From positions 1-55,984 of IMG/VR virus record IMGVR_UViG_3300033142_000702: 55,984 nt of DNA. The stretch is one strand, 5' to 3'. The notes beneath the pieces were generated by a model. That model was not told the DNA's origin, did no database searches, and worked only from the letters and a program-made list of their open reading frames with translations. This document shows positions 47,339 to 54,875 of the stretch, one piece after another; the first letter of the stretch is position 1, and each line of letters begins with the position of its first letter. A program made the translations under genes and the position numbers. Source of the stretch: a virus.

Positions 47339-48343
47339 CTAGAAGGGCTGAGATTTACCCTCGATATAACAGCTTTCATTCCCGTATCACTGTGGTTGCG
47401 TATCCCACTGTGTTAAGACCTTATCCAGACACTCGTGTGCCTACTGTTACATAGCTGCCTATTTTAAAGTGCTCGGCGGTGGCACTGTCACTAGACGGCT
47501 ACTCGATGTTCCATTTACCATCAGCCTTGCGAGCTATAAAGAGGGGCTAACCTCACTGTGCAACTTTCCATCAAATCCTTCGACCTTGCGAGTTTCAGGA
47601 CCCTGGATTCCTTGCGGTCCAGGATTAAGCTATTTTCACTATCTAGTCGAGACTGTCTTTGCATTTTATTGAATTAAACTCTTATCATTAGAATTGACTT
47701 TACCGTTTGTCCAACCCCCCATCAAGGCGGGGGGTGAAGGATTCGAACCTCCAATATTCTAGGCTATGAACCTATATTTAACTTCCTCAAGTGGAGCAGT
47801 CTCTGTTGATTCGATACTTTTTAGGCATCAAAATACAACCCCACTACTGTCTTTCATCTGTCGATTACTTAACCATACTTAATGTATCACGGGATGCTAA
47901 ACCCTTTTACATTGGTATTGACACGTCGCCCTCATCTACCGATTCAAACTGTTTGTCGTGCCTACTAATTTACTATCCGATATCGTAGGGTAGTATCGGT
48001 TTCCTCAGCACTACCTGTTAGATCCTGACCCTGTTTACCCCGTTAAGGCAGTAAATCAGGTTACTCCGCTCCTACTTCGTCTTCGAGCCGTGATTAGGGA
48101 CTCCGGGGCTTTATACCCGTAGTGTATTAGCTTGCTTAGATGGACTCTTTCAAGTGGCTACAGTGGAAGACCATAACCTTTTTACGAGTTGCCCCGTATT
48201 ATCCATTGCCTAAGCGCGTATATTCCCGAAGGAATTCTCCTATTATATATTTAGTATATTCACTTCCTTCCCATTGGTCCGTTCGTTCCTATACTACCCA
48301 AAGCGATTCATATTTAAAGTGATCTTAGGGTTCGTCTCACTAT
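47339..48343 (-). ncRNA. ~1-kb large structured RNA candidate (GOLLD/ROOL-like)
   Basis: No convincing ORF in 1 kb, but many strong hairpins: CCTGGA-CC-GCAA-GG-AA-TCCAGG (47602-47623, GNRA loop), ATTCC-TTCG-GGAAT (48222-48235), a long CCTGA...TCAGG hairpin (48024-48060), GGTAGT/ACTACC and CCGATA/TATCGG. CCTAAG and TATGG, halves of the tetraloop receptor, also occur. A permuted tRNA-like element is embedded. Ornate phage RNAs such as GOLLD and ROOL lie next to tRNAs; family assignment is a guess. Confidence 0.6.
47696..47775 (-). other. circularly permuted tRNA-like element (CAT)
   Basis: In order: anticodon-like arm TAGG-TTCATAG-CCTA, T arm GGAGG-TTCGAAT-CCTTC, acceptor ACCCCCC-G-CC, 5-nt linker, GGGGGGT TG, D arm GAC-AAACGGTAAA-GTC. 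All seven acceptor pairs form only if 3' precedes 5'. GAGACTG upstream and CAGTCTC downstream add a 7-bp helix joining the outer ends. Confidence 0.55.
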
Positions 48344-48562
48344 TTACCAGAATACACCGAAGTGAGTTCCAGCTAAGTAGCTGCTTACAAGTACTACAAA
48401 AAGTGTTTTCCATAGATGATCTTGCAAGTGCCATGTAAATTTCTGAAAAGCATTTAAACCTTCATACCCCTGACCTATCCACTCTTCAAAACTTTGGACT
48501 ACTTCTTTGTCAGATTTCTCCGTCTCAAAAGCATAGTCTAGAGGTTGTCCTTTCTTATCCAT
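48344..48562 (-). CDS. 72-aa C-tail-anchored membrane protein
   Basis: ATG 48562 is preferred over upstream in-frame codons, which translate structured RNA. Begins MDKKGQPLDYAFETEKSDKE; residues ~53-68 are hydrophobic (LFVVLVSSYLAGTHFG). Unrecognised; an island of coding within the non-coding 2 kb. Confidence 0.6.
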   Translation of the reverse strand: MDKKGQPLDYAFETEKSDKEVVQSFEEWIGQGYEGLNAFQKFTWHLQDHLWKTLFVVLVSSYLAGTHFGVFW

Positions 48563-49195
48563 AATTAAAAATACTCTCTGAATATGTTTGATTATAAAAA
48601 GGTCCGTACGTGGACCAGTCGGTGTTTGAAAGGTCACCAGGCGATTGCAGGGCCGGCGACACGGTCTACTATATCTATATAGACTACTACAAGTATCTAT
48701 ATATTGACTAAGAAGCGCCGCAATACTTGAACTACTCCTTAGGTTTGCCTTTATAGTCTGGCAATGACTGCGTGGGTACCTCTTCCGACGCTTCCCCACC
48801 AACCGCTGTAGGGTCCGAAAGTTGTCTTAATGGATGCTCAAGCCGCTAAACTATCACAAGTACTCATGGTTAAAACTTTCTGAAAACCAGCCCTACGTTT
48901 ATCGTCACCGGAGCCACCGACTACTCAGTTATTTCTAATGCTAGATGCGACCAATATGCGCGCTTTAAGTTTACGTGGGTCACACGGGGCAGACTTGAAT
49001 TATAGCCTAATCTCCGCAGGCTTGGAATCTTTCTGTTGCTAAGGTCCCTAATTCCGTATCAGGACCGTGACTCTCTTATCTATTGGTGGAGCTACCCTTC
49101 CCTAGCTACTATTGGTACGATTACAGTGCCGCAAGCCAGGGGTAGAAACTTGGCTGATCGAAAAATCGTAATCTTTCATCTAATTTTCCAAATTT
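48563..49195 (-). ncRNA. ~630-nt structured leader or large RNA candidate
   Basis: Starts ~10 nt after a consensus promoter and has no credible ORF. Hairpins include GGTCC/GGACC (49043-49066), TGGTT/AACCA and GTCTA/TAGAC. Either a very long 5' leader of the 72-aa gene or an independent RNA. Confidence 0.5.
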
Positions 49196-49203
49196 CAAAA
49201 TCT

Positions 49204-49232
49204 ATTTTATCAAATTTAAGCTGGAATGTCAA
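49204..49232 (-). promoter_or_regulatory. sigma70-type promoter of the large RNA region
   Basis: TTGACA (49232-49227), 17 bp, TAAAAT (49209-49204), extended -10 TGA. Confidence 0.75.
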
Positions 49233-49250
49233 GAACTATTTTTTCTGATC

Positions 49251-49352
49251 TCATTCATCGTCATCGTGGTAGTTTTCTGCGTAGACAGCTAACCACCCAG
49301 TTAGAAGAATAAAAATAACAACTGACCAACTAAGTACTGAGGGTTCAATCAT
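49251..49352 (-). CDS. 33-aa membrane peptide
   Basis: GAGGAG 11 nt before ATG 49352. Hydrophobic residues 7-25 then an acidic His/Asp tail (NYHDDDE). Unknown. Confidence 0.5.
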   Translation of the reverse strand: MIEPSVLSWSVVIFILLTGWLAVYAENYHDDDE

Positions 49353-49390
49353 TTAGACGTTATCTCCTCATTTAATCTTTCATTATATAT

Positions 49391-49419
49391 ATTATACATG
49401 AATTAGCAAATCATTTCAA
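49391..49419 (-). promoter_or_regulatory. sigma70-type promoter
   Basis: TTGAAA (49419-49414), 17 bp, TATAAT (49396-49391). One of two tandem promoters before the 33-aa gene. Confidence 0.7.
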
Positions 49420-49443
49420 GACAATATTTCTGAACTTAAATAT

Positions 49444-49472
49444 ATTATCGCATAACTTAAGCGTGCTGTCAA
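49444..49472 (-). promoter_or_regulatory. sigma70-type promoter, tandem partner
   Basis: TTGACA (49472-49467), 17 bp, GATAAT (49449-49444). Confidence 0.7.
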
Positions 49473-49494
49473 GAACTAATTTTATCTAGCTCAG

Positions 49495-49617
49495 CTATCC
49501 CTCACTTATAGCATATATAAATGTTACTACTAGCATTACTAGGGCTATAGTAGCGTTAACACGAAACATCCAACTAAGTATAGCTGTGTAGATAAACAAA
49601 CCTATAATGTATCGCAT
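49495..49617 (-). CDS. 40-aa two-segment membrane peptide
   Basis: AAGGGAAATAAG before ATG 49617. Almost entirely hydrophobic (IIGLFIYTAILSWMF; ATIALVMLVVTFIYAI). Unknown. Confidence 0.55.
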   Translation of the reverse strand: MRYIIGLFIYTAILSWMFRVNATIALVMLVVTFIYAISEG

Positions 49618-49650
49618 CTTATTTCCCTTTTTCCCAATTCATATATATAT

Positions 49651-49678
49651 ATTATACAGATTTCTCAGAAAAAGTCAA
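49651..49678 (-). promoter_or_regulatory. sigma70-type promoter
   Basis: TTGACT (49678-49673), 16 bp, TATAAT (49656-49651). Its -35 overlaps the end of the 46-aa gene; the TTGACTTGA run recurs in several other promoters here. Confidence 0.7.
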
Positions 49679-49679
49679 G

Positions 49680-49820
49680 TCAATCTTTCTTTACTTCTTT
49701 AGGCTTTGCATCGACCTGGGCCCTAAGAATGGCGTTCTCTTTCTCCAGGTCCCTAATACGTACAGCTCTACCAACTATTGCTAGTTGTAACTGTCTTAGG
49801 AGCTGTTTATCATTCATCAT
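49680..49820 (-). CDS. 46-aa coiled-coil peptide
   Basis: Heptad-like LLRQLQLAIVGRAVRIRDLEKENAIL with basic tail. Two adjacent ATGs; the first is used here. Overlaps the gene upstream by 11 nt. Confidence 0.5.
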   Translation of the reverse strand: MMNDKQLLRQLQLAIVGRAVRIRDLEKENAILRAQVDAKPKEVKKD

Positions 49821-50055
49821 GATCTGCCGCATAACAACCACCGCATATATCGTTGTGCATATCAGATTCTTCTACCCACCAACTACACGTGTCACAACGC
49901 CATACACCTTCTTCTTCACATATAATACCAACCTGAAGGTCTATGTCGTCAAAGCCTTCATCTTTTAATCCAAAGATGACACCTAGTTCTCTTAACTCGA
50001 TAGGCCCCATACAACTACCAAGCACTTCCATAGCTATTGCATTTTTGTCTAGCAT
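49810..50055 (-). CDS. 81-aa zinc-ribbon protein
   Basis: Acidic N-terminal half and a C-terminal CDTC...CGGC four-cysteine ribbon. Unrecognised. Shares one base with the gene upstream. Confidence 0.6.
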   Translation of the reverse strand: MLDKNAIAMEVLGSCMGPIELRELGVIFGLKDEGFDDIDLQVGIICEEEGVWRCDTCSWWVEESDMHNDICGGCYAADHDE

Positions 50056-50249
50056 TAAAATCCTTCCCTATTCACTTTATCAATAGCCATATTCACAGCT
50101 TCTTTAACGTCTACATCATCCATGAACCAATCATGCCAAAGCATATCAGGAATATCATCAATGCCTACCCCATGCTTTAATACCATATACTTATCTACTT
50201 CATTTTCCCATTGAGAATAAGTAAGGTCTTCAAAATTCTTATGTGCCAT
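50055..50249 (-). CDS. 64-aa acidic protein
   Basis: Trp/Asp-rich (MLWHDWFMDDVDVKEAVNMAID), helical, unrecognised. One-base overlaps at both ends. Confidence 0.55.
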   Translation of the reverse strand: MAHKNFEDLTYSQWENEVDKYMVLKHGVGIDDIPDMLWHDWFMDDVDVKEAVNMAIDKVNREGF

Positions 50250-50611
50250 TATTTCACCTTTACGTGTTCAGGAAGTGAGTAGGACTGAGTTGCAGCACGT
50301 TGAATGTTCTCTGCTACACACCAGCTCTTACCAAGCATCCAACGGCAACCTGGACGTGAAGAACCTTCCACCTCGTAAAGAACCCAGGTCTTTGTATTCT
50401 CTTTAGTGCAAATTGCACGTACTGATTTACCTTTAGCCTCAAACTCATATACACTAGCAACGCGCATAGAAACAAGCTCAGGAAGACACTCATCAACAAT
50501 GTCTCTCAGTTGCTCAACCCAAGACAAAGCGCAGGGATCAATAGCAGACGAGTCCTGTACATCCCGAACTGTTGCTTCCAAGTAACCAAGTAGTTGCTGT
50601 GCTGATGGCAT
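50249..50611 (-). CDS. 120-aa protein of unknown function
   Basis: Helical N-terminal half and a beta-type C-terminal half (TWVLYEVEGSSRPGCRWMLG). AAGGAAAATATA before ATG. First gene behind the 50653 promoter. Confidence 0.6.
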   Translation of the reverse strand: MPSAQQLLGYLEATVRDVQDSSAIDPCALSWVEQLRDIVDECLPELVSMRVASVYEFEAKGKSVRAICTKENTKTWVLYEVEGSSRPGCRWMLGKSWCVAENIQRAATQSYSLPEHVKVK

Positions 50612-50652
50612 TATATTTTCCTTAAATTATTTGTCAAATTTCTATTTTATTA

Positions 50653-50680
50653 ATTATACAGAAATTTCAGAAAAAATCAA
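50653..50680 (-). promoter_or_regulatory. sigma70-type promoter
   Basis: TTGATT (50680-50675), 16 bp, TATAAT (50658-50653); spacer closely resembles that of the 49651 promoter (TTTTCTGA...TCTG). Confidence 0.7.
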
Positions 50681-50844
50681 GTCAATCTTTTCTTCATATC
50701 AAACTTAAAACTAGACCATTTAAAATAGCGGGACCCACATTTTGGGCAGCGTCCATTATCATTATTATACTTAACTGCCGAAAATGCTCCAGGCTGGTCC
50801 CGCCACTTGTGCTTACATTTAGTACATTTATTACGTACTATCAA
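50677..50844 (-). CDS. 55-aa zinc-ribbon protein, TTG start
   Basis: TTG at 50844 overlaps the preceding gene. Two CxxC knuckles (CTKC, CPKC) about 23 residues apart form a classic ribbon; basic tail. The stop lies within the next promoter's -35 region. Confidence 0.6.
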   Translation of the reverse strand: MIVRNKCTKCKHKWRDQPGAFSAVKYNNDNGRCPKCGSRYFKWSSFKFDMKKRLT

Positions 50845-51139
50845 GATCTTTCTGCCTAACTGCCTGTATCATAGGGGTAGTAACTACTTCCCACCTTATA
50901 ACTCGTCTACTACTTTGTTCCTGTCTCATACATGGATCATGTCTAGGTGTATCAAATACTTCTATATCACGTACTGCATAGACAAGATGACCCTCAAGTA
51001 CTCGCACAGTCCCGGGTGTACCACTAAGAGAGAACCAAGGACTGTTTTCATCATACTTAAAGTATACTCCCATTGTTATCGTCTTAACCATATCTGCATC
51101 TGCTGGTACTTCTGTTTTTCTCATCATATCTTGACTCAT
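50831..51139 (-). CDS. 102-aa protein of unknown function
   Basis: Beta-rich middle (YFKYDENSPWFSLSGTPGTVRVLEGHLVYAV). Unrecognised. ATG overlaps the previous TGA. Confidence 0.55.
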   Translation of the reverse strand: MSQDMMRKTEVPADADMVKTITMGVYFKYDENSPWFSLSGTPGTVRVLEGHLVYAVRDIEVFDTPRHDPCMRQEQSSRRVIRWEVVTTPMIQAVRQKDLDST

Positions 51140-51297
51140 ATCATTACCTCATCTATCCATTTCTCACACCTACTGCATTGACGTTTATCCCTATTTCTAG
51201 GATTCTTCCAGAAACTAGATTTAGGATGGGGTCTATGCCATTTATGACCGTTAGCTCTGCACGCCCTAGCGGGATCTATCTTAAATTCTGAACTCAT
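51136..51297 (-). CDS. 53-aa zinc-binding protein
   Basis: C13, H18, H24 and CSRC at 41-44 could bind zinc; strongly basic. Coupled by 4 nt on both sides. Confidence 0.55.
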   Translation of the reverse strand: MSSEFKIDPARACRANGHKWHRPHPKSSFWKNPRNRDKRQCSRCEKWIDEVMI

Positions 51298-51437
51298 GCT
51301 ACTCTATTGTCCTTAGTTTCTCTATACTGTTTTAATATCCACTGACACTGTGTACGATCAAAGAAAGGGGGCTTCATAGCACCCCGCAGGCTAGCACTAG
51401 AGTGCCAGTACTTAAAGCTAAGCCTGGCCTCTGTCAT
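51294..51437 (-). CDS. 47-aa protein
   Basis: ATG 51437 shares one base with the preceding stop (TAATG), which is why it is preferred to the ATG at 51470. Basic/aromatic, unrecognised. Confidence 0.5.
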   Translation of the reverse strand: MTEARLSFKYWHSSASLRGAMKPPFFDRTQCQWILKQYRETKDNRVA

Positions 51438-51610
51438 TAACCAATGTCCAATTTCCCCGTAAGAATCCATACACTAATGCCCTCCGCTGTCCATTCTACC
51501 TTCTGAATTATTGCTTCACCACCCAGCGTTTGCGTTGCTTCTTTTATCTGTAATTTTAGAGCGGGTTCTAATTCTTTTAATATGTCCTCACTGGGTATAT
51601 CGATCTTCAT
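51437..51610 (-). CDS. 57-aa protein
   Basis: Helix-strand pattern (EDILKELEPALKLQIKEATQTLGG; VEWTAEGISVWIL). TAATG coupling on both ends. Unrecognised. Confidence 0.55.
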   Translation of the reverse strand: MKIDIPSEDILKELEPALKLQIKEATQTLGGEAIIQKVEWTAEGISVWILTGKLDIG

Positions 51611-51918
51611 TATACGTCCTTTAAGGTGTCTAGAATGTTTTGCTTTTCAATATCTTCTGGTAAGTCTTCCGCCAGATCATCTATTACACGTTGGGGAATA
51701 TATCCGCTGATACACTCATAGCCTCTGATATTAGTGCGATGATCTTTTAGATGATCCACTTCATAGTAAACGGCCATTTGAATATTAAGCCATTCACCCA
51801 TACCAAAGATTTGTTCTATATTAGCTAGTATGTGTTTAGTTCCCGATAGATTTACTACTTTAAGTTTTTCACCATCGGACCATACCTCGGTCATACCTTG
51901 GCTATACGTTACTTCCAT
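51610..51918 (-). CDS. 102-aa acidic protein
   Basis: Unrecognised; GYIPQRVIDDLAEDLPEDIE near the C-terminus. One-base coupling to the gene upstream. Confidence 0.55.
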   Translation of the reverse strand: MEVTYSQGMTEVWSDGEKLKVVNLSGTKHILANIEQIFGMGEWLNIQMAVYYEVDHLKDHRTNIRGYECISGYIPQRVIDDLAEDLPEDIEKQNILDTLKDV

Positions 51919-52226
51919 TATTCTTCCTCATACAATGTACATCTAGGTACATATTTATCGTCAATATTTATACCATTATACTTACACTCAAAACCGTAAA
52001 CTTCTCCAGCTTCGATTGAGTAATAAGCATGTTCATCTACTCTTATTAAATCACGTTTGTTATCTAAGTTAAACTCAACTATTACATAATACTTTCCCTG
52101 GTCATAGGCTTTACCTATTACCCAACCCGGACGTGCTACAACCTGTTCATTATAGTTATAAAGTAAGCCGACGCCAAACACTATTACTAGCAGTGCTAGC
52201 ATCACTTTTAGTTCTTTATTTATCAT
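51918..52226 (-). CDS. 102-aa membrane-anchored protein
   Basis: ATG 52226 overlaps the previous gene by 11 nt. Helix at residues ~7-22 (VMLALLVIVFGVGLLY), then a beta-rich soluble domain with GWVIGKAYDQGKYYVIVEF. Confidence 0.6.
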   Translation of the reverse strand: MINKELKVMLALLVIVFGVGLLYNYNEQVVARPGWVIGKAYDQGKYYVIVEFNLDNKRDLIRVDEHAYYSIEAGEVYGFECKYNGINIDDKYVPRCTLYEEE

Positions 52227-52629
52227 CGGTGAATTCCAAGAAAGGACATACTTGCTCATGCCTAGCTTTTAGCCACAGGCTGAATAAACTAGGTTTCTTA
52301 ACTACATAAGTTCCCCTATCTATAGAACGCCACTTTTCTAGTTGCCGCCTTTCCATTACACGTGTATATAGTGCAGCACTAAGACCACCAATTTCCATCA
52401 AACCCACTAGTATAGACATTACTTGTACATCAATATTATTGGGAAAGAACCACGCCCAAAATGGTACTGTTAATAAAACTATAGCAGCAAATGCCGCGAA
52501 GGCGGCAACCGGGAATACTAATCCAGACCATACTGTTTTCCAGAAATAAGCACATAAGTTACTCGGATGCCTGAAACCAATCTTTTTCATCCAACGATAG
52601 TGCCAACTCTGCTTACTTATATTTATCAT
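52216..52629 (-). CDS. 137-aa two-span membrane protein
   Basis: Basic N-terminus, hydrophobic segments at about 34-62 (VFPVAAFAAFAAIVLL...) and 71-87 (VMSILVGLMEIGGLSAALY), C-terminal ARHEQVCPFLEFTDD. Unrecognised. Confidence 0.6.
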   Translation of the reverse strand: MINISKQSWHYRWMKKIGFRHPSNLCAYFWKTVWSGLVFPVAAFAAFAAIVLLTVPFWAWFFPNNIDVQVMSILVGLMEIGGLSAALYTRVMERRQLEKWRSIDRGTYVVKKPSLFSLWLKARHEQVCPFLEFTDDK

Positions 52630-52837
52630 ACTGATCTCCATCAATGTTAAAATAACTATATGCTGCAATCAAATGCACCAAGGTATTCTTATCATAAATC
52701 AAATCACGTATCTTATACTGGGGCAAATCTTCTTGTCCTTCTAGTTCTATGATAGCGCTATATGTTAACTCAATAGCTTCAGCCAATGCTTTGCTAACAA
52801 TTTTATCTGCCAAGTCTATATCTATTGTAACCTTCAC
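52613..52837 (-). CDS. 74-aa acidic helical protein
   Basis: MKVTIDIDLADKIVSKALAEAI start, helical, unrecognised. 17-nt overlap with the membrane protein. Confidence 0.55.
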   Translation of the reverse strand: MKVTIDIDLADKIVSKALAEAIELTYSAIIELEGQEDLPQYKIRDLIYDKNTLVHLIAAYSYFNIDGDQYDKYK

Positions 52838-53106
52838 TTTACTTCCTCATATGTTTTATTAAAAATGGCATTATCACAGCCGTAAAATTCTCCCTCAACA
52901 CCACGTATTAGCATACATTCCATGTCTGCGTGATGTACTCCCTCTAGTGTTAGTACACTAATATACTTATCTAAAAATACCATTTTCCCCATATTATAGG
53001 ATTCTGCTACTTTAATAGGTAAATCTGGCCAATTATACTTAGCAGCATGTAACAATTCAGATACCGGCCAAGCATCTATTACTACTGGTAGTTTTCTATA
53101 CTTCAT
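52834..53106 (-). CDS. 90-aa phage protein (KYRKxPVVIDA family)
   Basis: MKYRKLPVVIDAWPV at the start and GVEGEFYGCDNAIFNKTYEEV at the end match a widespread small phage protein family of unknown function. ATG overlaps the preceding TGA. Confidence 0.7.
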   Translation of the reverse strand: MKYRKLPVVIDAWPVSELLHAAKYNWPDLPIKVAESYNMGKMVFLDKYISVLTLEGVHHADMECMLIRGVEGEFYGCDNAIFNKTYEEVK

Positions 53107-53339
53107 AAATGCTCCAAACAAATTTCGATTATGTTACGTTCTAATGGTTTCTTTAGCGAAAGGCGACGAATGTCACGCATGATAACTATCCACTTGTATG
53201 GTTCATCCATACTGTGGATATGATCTAACAATATACCAACATTAGTCCAGCTAGTAACTACTATCCTGGGGTTATGTCTATTAGGTATATTAAATAGACC
53301 TGTGTCTATCATCTTAGATACTAATTCTTCATCAGTCAT
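53103..53339 (-). CDS. 78-aa protein of unknown function
   Basis: Begins TDEELVSKMIDTGLF; soluble, slightly basic. Unrecognised. Confidence 0.5.
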   Translation of the reverse strand: MTDEELVSKMIDTGLFNIPNRHNPRIVVTSWTNVGILLDHIHSMDEPYKWIVIMRDIRRLSLKKPLERNIIEICLEHL

Positions 53340-53550
53340 TGTTACACGCCCTCACAGCACGCTCAGTCCATATGTATAAGTTCTGATAATCTCTCACAGT
53401 TCTGAAACACTTCTCATCCTTCTCACACATCTTAAATGCGGTCATCTTCTGTATTGCTTTATCACACTGTACTTGTGGATCTTCATCTAGTAAATACAAT
53501 GATGTAGATACAATTATTGCACTCCATAATAATACTGTTATAGGCTTCAT
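53332..53550 (-). CDS. 72-aa exported or membrane-anchored protein
   Basis: N-terminal hydrophobic segment (ITVLLWSAIIVSTSLYLL), then a soluble part with five Cys that may form disulfides, suggesting a periplasmic location. Confidence 0.55.
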   Translation of the reverse strand: MKPITVLLWSAIIVSTSLYLLDEDPQVQCDKAIQKMTAFKMCEKDEKCFRTVRDYQNLYIWTERAVRACNND

Positions 53551-53750
53551 AGCGTACCCCAGTATACTCTACGTTTTGTTAATTCAAGCGGACCATACTT
53601 ACCTAGTATCCAACCACCATAAGCTGCATTAAATATGCCTACATCTAAATGATCCGCGAAGAGGGGCAACTTGCTACCTGTTAATCTTAAGTCACGCTTA
53701 AAGTCTTCATCCTTCTTGATTATCTTACGGTATATTTTATCATGATTCAT
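53547..53750 (-). CDS. 67-aa basic protein
   Basis: ATG 53750 overlaps the previous TGA. Lys-rich start (HDKIYRKIIKKDEDFKRD), then a Gly-rich GGWILGKYGP. Unrecognised. Confidence 0.5.
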   Translation of the reverse strand: MNHDKIYRKIIKKDEDFKRDLRLTGSKLPLFADHLDVGIFNAAYGGWILGKYGPLELTKRRVYWGTL

Positions 53751-53938
53751 ATGCGTGTTGCCTCTAACTCGTAGCACTCTCCAGATAAGCCTTTATCAGC
53801 ATATTCAGGTACTATCATTAAGTATATTTGCTCGTACCAAGTGAAGGTACAGGCTTCATGAAGGAGGAACTCAACTGTCTGGCAGGAGTTCAGTGTAGCT
53901 ATCATCACTAAGATATATAACCAAAGTCTACGTTTCAC
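53747..53938 (-). CDS. 63-aa small lipoprotein-like peptide, GTG start
   Basis: GTG overlaps the previous TGA (GTGA). KRRLWLYILVMIATLNSC has a signal peptide ending in a lipobox-like LNSC. Possibly an envelope protein. Confidence 0.5.
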   Translation of the reverse strand: MKRRLWLYILVMIATLNSCQTVEFLLHEACTFTWYEQIYLMIVPEYADKGLSGECYELEATRI

Positions 53939-54129
53939 GTTATATCCTCTCTTTCCTCTAACTCTGTAACACGAAAGCACGCAGCATCATTTAGACGAGC
54001 ACTAACAGTATTTTGCTGATTACAATAATCAACAGCTCTGAAAGTATCATCGAATGAAACTACGTCTTCCAACTCTCTAGTAAGCACGCCATTAGCGTCT
54101 TCTAGAATCATGTATGTATATGCTTTCAC
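53935..54129 (-). CDS. 64-aa protein of unknown function
   Basis: Acidic, with YMILEDANGVLTRELED. Coupled by 4 nt on both sides. Confidence 0.5.
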   Translation of the reverse strand: MKAYTYMILEDANGVLTRELEDVVSFDDTFRAVDYCNQQNTVSARLNDAACFRVTELEEREDIT

Positions 54130-54329
54130 TTATGTCCTCCATGCCTAAACGGCGATTCGGTAAGGCACTCCCCTACATTCCAAGCTACAACGTCTGTTCT
54201 AGCCTTTAATAATTCTTGCTGTTCTATACGCATCCCTTCACACGTTGCTAAGTCACTAGCGTTGAATTTTTCAACTCGCATATCTTCTTCGCCTACGAGT
54301 ATATAGGCTATTAAAAATAACCACTTCAC
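54126..54329 (-). CDS. 67-aa exported protein
   Basis: Short signal-like WLFLIAYILVG start, then a soluble part with two Cys. Unrecognised. Confidence 0.5.
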   Translation of the reverse strand: MKWLFLIAYILVGEEDMRVEKFNASDLATCEGMRIEQQELLKARTDVVAWNVGECLTESPFRHGGHK

Positions 54330-54520
54330 TTCTTAATCCACCTTATTCCAAAGCCCATGTAGCCATAACGTTCCCATTGACCTATTTCCTGTTCAGTATG
54401 ACATACTAATCCACCTACATCCCCGCAACGAGGACAAACTCCGCCACTATTAACTACCTCATTACTAGTTATATTCTCCCCAGTATTAGGACACACTGTT
54501 TTGAATGTATAATTTTTCAT
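54326..54520 (-). CDS. 64-aa zinc-ribbon protein
   Basis: C9 and CPRC (28-31), C40, in VCPRCGDVGGLVCH. TTGGAGAAC before ATG. First gene of the right-hand minus-strand operon. Confidence 0.6.
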   Translation of the reverse strand: MKNYTFKTVCPNTGENITSNEVVNSGGVCPRCGDVGGLVCHTEQEIGQWERYGYMGFGIRWIKK

Positions 54521-54546
54521 AGGTTAAGTTCTCCAATTCAATATAT

Positions 54547-54575
54547 ATTATATCAAACTTGGCAACAGAAATCAA
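54547..54575 (-). promoter_or_regulatory. sigma70-type promoter of the right-hand minus operon
   Basis: TTGATT (54575-54570), 17 bp, TATAAT (54552-54547), extended -10 TGA. Divergent from the plus-strand promoter 100 bp away. Confidence 0.75.
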
Positions 54576-54648
54576 GTCGATCTTTATACACCTACTATTT
54601 AGAACTTAGCTTCGCACTAGAACGTAATACCTATCTCAAAAATAGTAC

Positions 54649-54677
54649 TTGACAGATGCTATTATCTATGTTATAAT
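54649..54677 (+). promoter_or_regulatory. consensus sigma70 promoter, plus strand
   Basis: TTGACA (54649-54654), exactly 17 bp, TATAAT (54672-54677). The only strong plus-strand promoter seen; it starts the structured leader. Confidence 0.85.
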
Positions 54678-54721
54678 ATTAGTTATAAGTTAGAAGTTTT
54701 ACTTTATAAGTTTAGACTAAA

Positions 54722-54838
54722 GTAAAATTTTATATGCGCTAGCAGATAAGAATGATTGGAATATTGGTGGGGCCCTTAGGGAGGATCCGATATTACATCC
54801 ATCTCTCTATCTGCTAGCAGCACATACAAAAATTTTAC
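54722..54838 (+). promoter_or_regulatory. large stem-loop in the 5' leader
   Basis: Outer GTAAAATTTT/AAAATTTTAC (10 bp), inner GCTAGCAGATA/TATCTGCTAGC (11 bp perfect), and an apical AATATTGG/CCGATATT helix around a G-rich loop. A T7 run follows 17 nt later. It could be a riboswitch-like or protein-controlled leader. Confidence 0.65.
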
Positions 54839-54875
54839 CAATCTGGGCAAATACTATTTTTTTAATTTATATAAG

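Noticed and set aside
48563-48802. N-terminal extension of the 72-aa membrane protein to 152 aa
   Set aside because: The extension is Arg/Ser-rich and matches structured RNA; the internal ATG gives a normal protein start.
47339-49195. Group I intron or fragments of rRNA
   Set aside because: A TAGACGG-like string occurs on the plus strand only, and I could not find the group I core pairings or conserved 16S/23S blocks.
47469-49248. Several plus-strand ORFs of 60-70 aa across the large RNA region
   Set aside because: Antisense to hairpin-rich RNA, low-complexity Ser/Pro content and no ribosome sites.
51438-51470. Longer start (58 aa) for the 47-aa gene
   Set aside because: It would overlap the upstream gene by 34 nt, while the ATG at 51437 forms the TAATG coupling used all along this operon.
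49204-54575. CRISPR-like array from recurring AT-rich motifs
   Set aside because: The repeats are promoter elements at irregular spacing without spacers of constant length.
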